Source of the DNA: Massospora cicadina
Taxonomy: Eukaryota > Entomophthoromycota > Entomophthoromycetes > Entomophthorales > Entomophthoraceae
Direction: 5' to 3'
Length of the DNA stretch: 64,000 bases
Assembly: GCA_022478985.1 (NCBI GenBank)
Contig: JAKSZP010009264.1
Coordinates: 1 to 64,000 of the forward strand
This document shows positions 45,762-55,561 of this stretch, piece after piece. A program made the position numbers and the translations under genes. The notes beneath the pieces are model-generated. The model was given only the letters and a program-made list of their open reading frames with translations, ran no database searches and was not told the DNA's origin. How positions within the stretch are numbered: the first letter of the stretch is position 1; every line of letters starts with the position of its first letter.

Positions 45762-46506
45762 TGTAGGAATCCAGCTTTTTTATGATCACTTGGTGCTACG
45801 CCACTGGATCCCACAAAGGATTTTATTAATATAAAATATAAAGAACTATAAACATGAGGTAGTATAAAGGTTTAATAAGAGAGATGGGGCAAAAATGAGA
45901 AGTGATCCCTTTACAACTTTCAACGATTAATATTTATACTATTTTCTAAGGTTGGAAGGATTCAGGGATATGTTTGGAATAGCTTTGGAGCTTTCCAAAT
46001 TAGGTAATATGGGTGTCAATGCTATCAGATCATGAAGGAAAGTTAGGTAATTTTTGGAAAATGGACGTTGGGGTTTTGGGGCAGAATATGCCCATGTGGC
46101 AGGGTTTTGATGTACCCCAAACAATCACCACTCAAGAAATTTTTCTCACCCCAGGGGACTGCTGCCACGCCTATAAAAGGGGTTGCCCCTGTGCAGGTGT
46201 GGTGAAGGACTCAGTGCTGGTTGGAGGAGTACCTTCCGCTGGTTTCCCCAGAGTTTATTGTGTGATCAGCGAAATCCAATTATTAGATTTTACTAAATGT
46301 GCCTGTGAAGGTTTCAAACTGGTGTTACCCTGATTTATGGAGTTCCACTAAGAATTGGCCAGGGTCTTTTGGTCATTTCATTGAAAGTTTCATTAGAATA
46401 ACTTGTAGTAGCATTGGGGAATTGCAAATGGCCAACATTTCCCTTTTTCAGCGGAACTCGACCTTGAATATTCTTATTTATGAGCTGTAAAGGGAAATGT
46501 TCAACA
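45762..46506 (-). repeat. 3' LTR of G2
   Basis: Starts TGTAGGAATCC and ends TTCAACA in plus reading. Pairs over its full length with 51229-51973. It holds a TATAAAAGGGG box (read on plus, about 46172-46182). The apparent frame 46013-46333 recurs in the other LTR at 51480-51818 and is LTR sequence, not a gene. Confidence 0.92.
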
Positions 46507-47740
46507 TCACTCCTCAATAATGTTGGGGGGCGAGTAGGACTGGAGGAAATGGCCATGTACACAATTAATTGAGATACCAGTAGCTAGTGACTTAATGGAA
46601 TATTCATTTCCTCTTTTGTATGTGACGCTGAAGGGACCCTCCCAAGTTGTTCCAAGCTTACTGCTTCTAGGAGTGATGCAGTTATGGTAATATAATACCA
46701 TGTCAACACTTGGAATGTAGGCAGGGGGTTCAAAGCTCATTTGCCGCCTGGCCTTCTTTTGTAACCGTTTTTGCTAAATTAGACATTGACTCTGATTGAA
46801 GCTGGATGATGCGTTGAGCCAATCATCTCATAACTTTCTCAGGCTCCTCAAAATATAGAGGAGAATACATCCTTAACAAGGAGAGCAGGTATCCCTGGTT
46901 CTCGCCCACTTAAAAAATGGGGACATCTTTAATATCCAGTGATAACTAATCCAGTAGGCCATGAGGGCACTGGGTAAGTATTGATCCCATTATAGGGATC
47001 TGAAGAAGCCATTTTTGTAGAATGGATACCAGGGTACCATTTTCTCTTTCCACAGTTGCATTGGTGAAGGGTTTGTATGGAGCTGAGAAAAGTTGTTGTG
47101 CTCCCATAGAGGTGGCCAGGATTTTTACTACTCTGGAGGTGAAGTTCTTCTCATTGTCGCAGAGTAGTACTTGAGGGCAGCCATGTTGAGAGAAAATGTT
47201 TTGATGTAAAAATGTGGCTGTGGCCTTGGCCATTTGAGCAGGAAGAGCCACAGCTTCCACCCATTTAGTGAAATGATCAATAGCTACTAGTATAAATTTT
47301 TTTCCCACTAGCAGTCTGAGGAAGGGGACTCATTACATTCAAACTGATGGTGTGGAACAGTTGTTGGGGGAGTAGTGGGTTGATACTAGTATCGAGTCTT
47401 GAGACTGGATTGCTTCTTACACATAAGGCAAGCTTACAAGACATCAACAATCGCTTCCATTATTCCATCCCTAATAGTACCAGTCCTTAATCCACTCATA
47501 TTTTTTATTTGCCCCTCCATGACCTAGAGCGGAGTGAGCTTCTAGGATAATGGGTACTTGTTCTGAGGGCCAAAGGTAAGGCAGCCACTTTGCCTCCACT
47601 TGTATACATAACTTCCCATCCTTCACTTTTGTATTGCAGGAGTGTCGGGATAACATCTTCTGGATGGGCTCATCCTCATCCTCCCATTCATTTGGGGTCA
47701 TTAATAGATCATGCAGCCTCTCCGCTTCACTGGTATTCAA
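46507..47740 (-). pseudogene. Integrase of G2
   Basis: Zinc-binding region from 47560 (GHGGANKKYEWI; Cys pair in broken frame near 47440), core with ISLNVMSPL near 47335, VLLCDNEKNFTSR near 47150 and NATVEREN near 47055, then a C-terminal module at 46740-46507 (TTWEGPFSVTYKRGNEYSIK) ending next to the LTR. The first catalytic Asp, found in G1 as SIDVVGP, is Asn here (SLNVMSP), so this integrase would be dead even without the stops. The start near 47740 (linker ending LCIQVEAKWLPYL) aligns with G1. Confidence 0.85.
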
Positions 47741-47759
47741 ACTAAAATACTGGCAGACT

Positions 47760-49045
47760 TGTCAACCCATCAACATTTAAGTGACGGGTCCCAGCTCAGT
47801 GTTTAATCTTAATATCGTAAGGCTGGAGCTTTAGAGCCAAATGAGCTAACTGGCCAGTATGGGTTTTTCATGTTTTTTAACCATTTTAATGAAACGTGAT
47901 CTGTAGCCACAGTGAAGGCGGTACCATATATAAAAGGGCGGTAGTGCTTCACAGCTAACAGAACAGTGAGGCACTCCTTCTCATTTACACTCTAATCGTG
48001 TTCCACTTTTGATAGCATCTTACTGAAAAAGGTACTGGATGATCTACACCATTTTCATTTAATTAGGCTAAGATGGCCTCAACGGCATAGTCTGAAGCGT
48101 CAATAAACAGGATAAAGGGTCCCGTGTAATCTGAGTGTCTCAGATTAGGATGTTGTTGTAACAGTTGTTTCAACATCTTGAAAGCGGCCTTCTGTTCAGC
48201 ACCCCAATAGAAAGGGGTGTTCTTAGTCAATAAACAAACGAGTGATTTGCTGAGCTGGGCAAATTTGGGGATAAATTAATGGTAATACCTCATCATTTCT
48301 AAAAATACCTGAATGTCCCGTAGATTCTTAGGAGGAGGCATCTTTGATATTGCTTCAACTTATCTAGCATGGGTTGAATTACTTTTTGGGAAATGGAGTG
48401 TCCAAGGAAATCCAATTTCTTTTGGTAGAAGGTACATTTTGAAGGCTTTAACTTAATATTTGACTTGCGTAATATTTGAAACACTTCCTTCAGATGATCA
48501 AGATGTTCTTTGAAGGTGCGAGAGAACATGGTGATATCATCAAAATATACAATGCCACAAGTTAACTTTAGGTCCCGCAAAATATGGTCCATTGCCCGCT
48601 GAAAAGAGGCAGGTGCATTACACAACCCTTGCGGTAATTGAGTTGGTTGGAAAAGACCCTCACTACAAATGAGGGCACATTTCTCCTGATCTGCAGGGGA
48701 AAGGTCCATTTGCCAATAGCCGCTAGCCAAGTCCATGGAGGAGAAGAAGTTAGATCCAGAGAGCTGGGCCAGGGCGTCATCAATGCGGGTAATAGTATAA
48801 CTATCCTTTTTTGTGAGATATTTAATTTTTGGTAGTCCATAACTATTTGATGACCTCTGTTTTTCTTTTAATAAGAAACAGAGGGGAAGACCAAGGGCTT
48901 TGTGAGGGAACTAACAATCCCGCATCTAGCAATTGCTGGGGCTCCGTCCTCATTTGTTCTTCTTCCACCTTTGTCTTACGGTAAGGCTTTGAATGAATAG
49001 GGCGGTCATCACCCACATCAATGGAGTGACACCAGCTTTTCATGT
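47760..49045 (-). pseudogene. Reverse transcriptase and RNase H of G2
   Basis: 49043 onward reads LLDAGLLVPSQSPWSSPLFL. After frame breaks come MDLASGYWQMDLSPADQEKC (from 48736), QLPQGLCNAPASFQRAMD and the catalytic block GIVYFDDITMFSRTF, with Phe in place of the Leu of G1's YLDD; the two Asp are kept. The RNase H domain starts near 48115 (FILFIDASDYAVEAILA) and ends near 47760 in several frames. A stop in RNase H (ILA*LN) and frame changes at about 48840 and 48300 prevent a product. Confidence 0.88.
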
Positions 49046-49689
49046 GACCATAGTCATGGTCTGATTTAGAATAGATATCGCTATATTCATCTAATAAAGT
49101 TTGACCTTTTTCAAATTCAACTGTGGTTAACTATACTGAAATATGAACGTTAGTTAGAGTGCACACCAGGTTATTCATAGCCAAACCAATACCGCCATAG
49201 AGCCAACGGAGTGGATACAGTCAATATCTTCTGGAAGTAGGAAGCCTCGGCCAATCTCCTGGTGTTTTTAAATGATCATGTCTTTTCCAGTGAGGTTTCC
49301 CAGCAAAAGGGTAATAGGTCTCTGGTAGGCTGGGTCTAGTACCCCAGGCAATACCCTAGGCTCAAATGGACTAACGCCCTCAAGACTTGTGATATGCAAC
49401 AAGCAGTGGTGTAAAATTTGAATTGTGATTTTGGTGTCAACCACGCGTTGTTCCCAAGGTTTATTACTACCTCATTGGCAGCATAGAAAGGGATGACATC
49501 CCTTGCATCCACTGAATTGGGAAATTTCTTAGTGTGGCGTCATGAGGTGGAGTAAGACAAAGTCATAGCTGAGAAAGGGTATTCGATCAGGCAAGAATAT
49601 TCGTGCTTTCTGGGTTCTTTGTTAGATAAGACTAACGGGACTTCATAGCCTAATAATGAGAGGTATCCTTGCTTCATGTTTATTATTCC

Positions 49690-49950
49690 CTAGTATTCAA
49701 TCATAAACTGAGTACCAATTAGCATATAATATGCATTAATGTCCAAAGCCACAGCAGGGGATAATAAGATAAGCTTATCAACGTGAATGGGAAGGGAAGA
49801 GTATGCCCCAACAGCATGGGTATTATCTGGGCCTGCAGTTCCAAATTCTTGTTTATACTTCAAGTCGGGAGCTAGCTTTATTTTTTGATAAGCTTATTGG
49901 AGATCACATTAACGGGGGAGCCAGTGTCCAGGATGGCCAGTATTTGGACC
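49690..49950 (-). pseudogene. Aspartic protease of G2
   Basis: Minus strand reads QILAILDTGSPVNVISNKLI (active site D-T-G) near 49930, then EFGTAGPDNTHAVGAYSSLP and YYMLIGTQFMIEY. These match the G1 protease blocks one for one. A TAA follows KLIKK in this frame, another break. Confidence 0.82.
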
Positions 49951-50636
49951 TTTTGAATGACCACTTCACTGTGGTAAGCGTTCCTCCAAAGTTAGGTGAT
50001 AAAGCTAAGACCTCCTTGAACCGGAGAGTGGAGGTTAACTTCTTAGCAGTATTAGGGTATTTTTCCATGATGGACTTTAAGGTATGAACCCGTTAAATAG
50101 GGCGAATCAAGCCAGCTAAAAGTGATCACCATCACTGGCAGTGTCAATCACTTTTGGACACTCTAGAATTTGACTGAGATACGTCTCCTCATATATGGTG
50201 GTCTCATCTACTCCTCCAGCATTCAAATGATCAGGCACTTCTACTTCCAGTGGAGCTCCCAATATGTAATAACCAACATCATCATAACCCCCTCAGACTC
50301 TTCCCCAAGAGTATTTGCAACAACGAGCAAAGCAGCGATGGAGGTAGGGGAGATGGCTACAGATGATTGGGTATCCTTAGGAGCTGCATTTTCTAGCTTG
50401 GCTGGAAGGGAAGGCACAAAGGCGTTATTGAGCTTGTGTGGGCGTATGGTTGTTATACCCTTACAGGGCTTTTATTCATTAGAAGGAGGGATAACCTTTT
50501 TGAGATGCACTGAGGGAGCAGGTTTGGTAGGAAAGATAGGCACAGGTGGCCTCACTTCCAACAGGTCAACCAGCGATAACTCCTTAATGGTTAGCATAAA
50601 AGGTTTCACCTCAGCATCTTTTGAGTTAATACATAA

Positions 50637-51226
50637 TTATAAAATTGCCACTTCTAACAATGCCTTTTTTAGGTTGCAGATGGTTTTGAAATGGCGTTTT
50701 ATTAAGATGATATGTCTGGCTAGAGAGGGCTGAGAGGCTAGTCCAGTCAACAGGGCAGCAATTGCATCATTGAGGGTAAGCATGTTTGAGGTTAACAAGT
50801 TTTGCGCAGCGAGGTAGAAGCGTTCAGAAAAGGCAATGGTTGATTCATCTTCAAACATACTAAGGCGCATAAAGGCCTGTTTTTCCCTGTGTAGACTCTG
50901 TGGTAATCTGAATTCAGCCAGAAGAGCCTCTTTCACCTCTACCCAAGTGTATGAAGGGTTCAGGTTGGGGACTATCATCTCTTGTGCTAAGCGGCTTAAA
51001 CAAGGAAGGATGTGTCAGACTTTTTGCTTATCTGAGTCACCATCCATAGCCGCTTCATGTACGTATAAGAAGGTAGCAATGCTCCTTTACCAGGGGTAAA
51101 CTTATCCTTAATGGGGAGTTTGTAAGGGCGCTGTTCAAGCTCCTCAAGGAGGGACAAAGTGCTGGTTAGTTGCTTTTTAAGAGCAACGAAGATTGGTATA
51201 CAGGGATCCCCTGTAGTGAGCACCAT
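50637..51226 (-). pseudogene. Gag of G2, N-terminally shortened
   Basis: 50978-50637 is the capsid-like core (YTWVEVKEALLAEFRLPQSL, SERFYLAAQNLL, LNDAIAALLTGLASQ). Upstream, 51226-50996 reads DKFTPGKGALLPSYTYMKRL, matching EKFTPGRRALPPSCMLMRV of G1 near residue 235 of its Gag. In G2 this block lies only about 45 codons after the primer binding site, so some 190 residues present in G1, including the coiled coil, are missing. A TAA/TGA-rich join separates the two parts. No zinc knuckle was legible downstream. Confidence 0.8.
51208..51225 (-). other. Primer binding site of G2
   Basis: On the minus strand TGGTGCTCACTACAGGGG stands three bases after the LTR, the same 18 nt and the same gap as in G1. 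Confidence 0.87.
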
Positions 51227-51228
51227 TT

Positions 51229-51973
51229 TTTAGGAATCCAGCTTTTTTATGCTCACTTGGTGCTACGCCACTGGATCCCACAAAGAATTTTATTGATATA
51301 AAATATAAAGAAATATAAAAATGAGGGTTTATAAAGTTTTAATAAGAGAGCGGGGGTAAAAATGAGAAGTGATCCCTTTACAACTTTCAACAATTAATAT
51401 CTATAATATTTTCAAAGGTTGGAGGGATTTGGAGATATGTTTGGAATAGCTTTGGAGCTTTCCAAATTAGGTAATATGGGTGTCAATGCTATCAGATCAT
51501 GAAGGAAAGTTAGGTAATTTTTGGAAAATGGACGTTGGGGTTTTGGGGCAGAATATGCCCATGTGGCAGGGTTTTGATGTACCTCAACCAATCACCGCTC
51601 AAGAAATTTTTCTCACCTTTGGGGCCTGCTGCCACGCCTATAAAAGGGTGTGGCCCCTGCGCAGGTGTGGTGAAGGACTAAGTGCTGGTTGGAGGAGTAC
51701 CTTCCACTGGTTTCCCCGAGTCCATTGTGCAATTGGCAAAATCCAATTGTTATATTTTACTAAATGTGCCTGTGCAGGTTTCAAAATGCTGTTACCCCAA
51801 TTTATGGGGTTCCACTGAGAATCAGCCAGGGTCTTTTGGCCATTCTCATCGAAATTTTCATTAGAATCGCTTGTAATAGCATTGGGGAATTGCAAATGGC
51901 CGACATTTCCCTTTTTGGAGGAACTCAACCTCAAATATTCCTTTTTCTGAGCTGTAAAGGTAAATGTCTGACA
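51229..51973 (-). repeat. 5' LTR of G2
   Basis: Starts TTTAGGAATCC (first G lost) and ends GTCTGACA in plus reading. Differences to the other LTR are mostly CpG-type transitions (for example CACCGCTC against CACCACTC, and CTCAACCTCAAAT against CTCGACCTTGAAT). Confidence 0.92.
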
Positions 51974-51978
51974 TAGTC

Positions 51979-53660
51979 TATTGTCTCCATACAATAGACG
52001 CTTAGAACTTCAATTTATCTCCGAAGAAGAACCAGCCCAATTGAAGTAGGACTAAATTCAACAGGTTTCATCATACATTAATATTGTTACGTTTTAATTT
52101 CCCCATCTTTTATTAAAAACAAGTTCTGACATAGCTCTAATTAGGGAGATTTTTGGATGAGTTTTGCTTTCAAAGTCAATTCAAGTATAAGAGTGATATT
52201 GCCATCAGTTGGGCTGAAATAATTGTATTTAAGTCAATTTATAGGCTGAATTGACTTGAAGATATTTAATGATTATTGCTATGACCAGAAGAGGATTGGC
52301 ATAACATTAATGAACTCATCAAATAGATGAGTTCATCCAGAAGGTACCTAAGAGGAATAAAATACCACACCTGGCCGATTAGTATACATCATTTAACTAT
52401 TGATCATTAGTAACATCTGCACTAAAGTTTATTAATTATAGTTGTTCATCTGTTTTCTGTCTATAGTTCTTATCTGCTGTTTAGTGTCTACATTAGATAG
52501 TTATGTGTGTTTATACTTCCTGAAGAAAAGTGCTCAATTATACCTGATAGAGAAGTAGTCTGATTATAAGAAATAATTTCCTTTTTTATTAGGAAGACAG
52601 AAGGTCTCATATTTGTTGTTGCCAACAGACTTAAGACCAATGAGTGTACCAGAGTTACTTGGCTATTATTTGAGGATTATCAGATAATCTATTTTAAATT
52701 TTAAGATGGAGTTTCATCTAAGTTTTGAGTATATATCCTCAATTTCCTTGTTAAGTCATTTTAGCTTGCACCATTGGCTAAAAATTAATCAAGGTCAAAG
52801 GTGATAATCATAGAGCTCTCTTGACGCCAGAGTCATAAAACTGGCCAATCAATGCAAAATTATAATAATCATGAGGCACAACCTTCTCCACATATACTTA
52901 CCTCTTAACAGTGTGGGATAGAATATTCTTAAACCATGATGTTGCACCATCTTCTAATATTTTAGAAGGGCTAAATTCTGTAAAAATATATGGGAGTATA
53001 TAAATCCTTATAAATGAATAAAAATTACCTTTTTATCTACCATATTCCTTTACATTTGACTGTTCTTATTGTGGATTAAGTTTGGTCCTAAAATCTTAGA
53101 TATAAGTGAAGCTTTATTACTACCACAATTGTCATTATTATAGGAATCATGAAGCTATGTCTCCACAAGCAGCTTCTCTTAATTTTTACAAGTGGTACTT
53201 ATCTGGGTGTTATACACACCAAAAATTTACTGCTGTTTTATTTGGAGATGAAAAAATTTTAGCTTCTAGTATCACCCTCTGGATTAGGAATAGAAATGAT
53301 GAGGACAAAGACAGGATGGACAGTCTTTCTACTTACTTGTTTCATGAAAACCAATTCAGCTGCGTTGTAAAACCAAAATTTCAACGGATAACATAGCATT
53401 TCAATGAAGTTATCATAGGCTTAACCCAAGGAATATTATACTATGGGGACAATGCATCCTGCAAAAAAGGCTCTTATTTAGAAGATCAAATGATTTTTCT
53501 CCATGATACCAGAACCCATCTGAATTATATAGTCAACTCAATAACCTGGTAACATACATATGAAAAATTGTCTAACCTGCCTTATTACATATGTTACACT
53601 TGCTAGTAGTACAGCATAAAGAGCTCCTATTTCACATAATCATCCAAGAAGCGTTGAGAC
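51979..53660. other. Spacer with an unrecognised short ORF
   Basis: The plus-strand frame at 53106-53396 (96 codons) has a normal amino-acid mix (SPQAASLNFYKWYLSGCYTH near its middle) but no motif I know. The rest is A+T-rich with no repeat structure found. Confidence 0.35.
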
Positions 53661-53664
53661 AAGC

Positions 53665-53970
53665 TTATGATAATTTATATTTGGCTTCTTTAAAAATAGT
53701 TGAGGTATAATTAAGAGTGGGGGAAAATGAAAGCTTATCATCTAAATTCACAACCAAGTAACCACCATCGACTCTGGTGTAAGCAGGTATGAAAAGAAGG
53801 TGATTAGATATGCCATACAAAGCTTGAGAAACTGATTTGTTTCCAAAAACAATTGAGGAATTTGTAAAAGAGTCACCAAGAATGAAGCCCAAACCTACAA
53901 TATACTTTTTTCCCAAGCTTGTACTGCTCAGCTTAATGATGATCAGCAGTTTTATATACTTGAAAAACAC
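53665..53970 (-). CDS. Unrecognised ORF, possibly a transposon fragment
   Basis: About 101 codons, open on the minus strand. It includes YIVGLGFILGDSFTNSS and NLDDKLSFSPTLNYTS. I do not recognise it. The second stretch faintly recalls the region after the catalytic motif of LINE-type reverse transcriptases, and ILGDSF recalls motifs of several hydrolases; neither is enough for a call. No upstream start context or splice sites stand out. It could equally be an exon of a host gene or chance. Confidence 0.25.
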   Translation of the reverse strand: MFFKYIKLLIIIKLSSTSLGKKYIVGLGFILGDSFTNSSIVFGNKSVSQALYGISNHLLFIPAYTRVDGGYLVVNLDDKLSFSPTLNYTSTIFKEAKYKLS

Positions 53971-54779
53971 TTGACATGAGCCTTATCACATATGAGGAAC
54001 TTGAATCCTAATCTTTAAATGAATTTTAAGACACTTATTTAACTGTGGAAGCTAAACTTATAAAGACTGAGAAATGAATTTAAGACAAAATTCATATGCA
54101 AATGTCAAATTTCTGACATATTGATTTTCAAAATTTGAGAAGGAATTTCAGAGCATTAAGAACACCATTAAAAAAAGCTAAATTTTAAGAGACATTTACA
54201 AATAAATATTATGTTGAGAATCATTATGAAAAACTCAAGATATATCTTAGTATTAGACGTCAAAGTTTACAATATTTGGCTGCAACAAGCTCAAGGAAGA
54301 TATTCTCCTATGTGCAGATGAACGTTACAAAAAGAGTTTTACTTTGCCTCAGCCCAGTAAAAGCTTTTTTAAAAGTAAAAGAACTTGAACATCACATGAT
54401 TGACCAATAATTTGATAAGGTTGCTTTTAGAACAGCAATTTTTTCATTTCAAATACTATTCTCAGTTCTCTTCTGAAAAGATAGAAGCATGACTAGATCC
54501 CTTAAAATAATAGATATCTTGAGTTGATCACACCCTTGATCAGATGGATTAATGCTATGATAACATTAAACGCTCTACATCTTCCATAAAATCATCACTG
54601 GTGGTGAGTAAGTTCTCTTCAATACATTTTTAGGGACTTGTTCAACTTTTTGTGAGATTAACATAAATTCATCCCTACAAATATAGTATTTAGCCACGGT
54701 AAGTTAAATTAACCATCTTAATGTAAAACACATCTCTCTTGTTTAAGTCAAATGGCTTAGAAGTTATGGTGCCACATAT

Positions 54780-55391
54780 GGACAATCTTTAGACCTGGGA
54801 AAATTTTAAGAATATTTTATCAAAAGGGTTGGGTCAAAGCAGAGTTTTAGAAATGAGAAAGCAAGAAATTATGCTTATCAGCATGACCAAAGGAGAGTCA
54901 GTTGCCGCCTTTTTTGGATGAATATATGTCCAAGCTCAGACTTTGTCACATTAAGTTGCTTTCTCTAGATGATGTTGTTTCTGCCATTATGACTTTCCTG
55001 GCCCAACACCTTTCTTTAGCTATACATATCACTTATGTAAAACTTTTTTTCAAGCCATTTATAAAATCAATGAGGCTCTGTTGGATGTTTTCGATTTCCA
55101 CAAACCTAAAACCACATGAGAGAATCATTAAAGCGCAGAGTAATAAAAGTCAAAGAACATAAGCCAATAAAAGTGATTTTATTAAATGTAATTACCATTT
55201 TAAAATTTTAACACCAGAGAGTAATTGTCATAAGAAGAAATCTTGATTGTGAAGATCAGTGGAAAGATATTTCAGCTTAGGGACAATTTTTTAAGTTTTA
55301 ATGAGCCTTTAGTACGTTATAACCTTCCTACTTTAAGTGCAACCACACCTATATTTAGAATATTTCTTATGACAACTCTTAAGAGGTTATG
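54780..55391 (+). pseudogene. Retrotransposon gag fragment
   Basis: Plus-strand blocks: TWENFKNILSKGLGQSRVLE (about 54795-54855), LISMTKGESVAAF (about 54870-54910, with a frame slip) and FLDEYMSKLRLCHIKLLSLD then DVVSAIMTFLAQ (54912-55010). These parallel the gag cores of G1 and G2 (W..V...L..F; ESP.EFA; L.D.I.A.L). Breaks are frequent. The following sequence is interrupted by the LINE at 55409, and 60664 onward continues the host repeat. Confidence 0.6.
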
Positions 55392-55408
55392 AAGGTGTTG
55401 GATACTAT

Positions 55409-55460
55409 TTTTATTTAACCGAGGTAAGCCAACCAGGGGACAGACATTACCAAATATTCT
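55409..55460 (-). other. LINE 3' tail shared with SINEs
   Basis: In plus reading TTTATTTAACCGAGGTAAGCC is followed by ACCAGGGGACAGACATTACC. SINE A at 7588-7635 has TTTATTTAACTGAGGCAAGC and GACCAGGGGACAGGCATTAC in the same place. This end is likely the recognition region for the LINE reverse transcriptase. Confidence 0.8.
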
Positions 55461-55561
55461 TAAAACTAAGGAAATAACTGACAAACATAAAATTGAGCAC
55501 CCCAGGGTACTCAAGTTACCCCTGTTGCCAGCGGGACTGCCAGGTATGGGAGGTTGGTGCA

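Larger units (their letters stand above)
45762..51973 (-). mobile_element. Ty3/gypsy retrotransposon, nearly complete, element G2
   Basis: LTRs of 745 bp each (45762-46506 and 51229-51973) flank gag to integrase in Ty3/gypsy order on the minus strand. Flanking TGGTC (45757-45761) and TAGTC (51974-51978) are a 5-bp target duplication with one transition. Its protein blocks match G1 closely, so the two are sister families despite different LTRs. All genes carry breaks. Confidence 0.92.

Noticed and set aside
46013..46333. 106-codon ORF as a gene (also 51480-51818)
   Set aside because: The two ORFs are the same stretch of the two G2 LTRs, on the strand opposite to the element's genes.
53665..53970. 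Pepsin-like or GDSL hydrolase assignment from ILGDSF
   Set aside because: A six-residue resemblance; the sequence around it does not follow either family.
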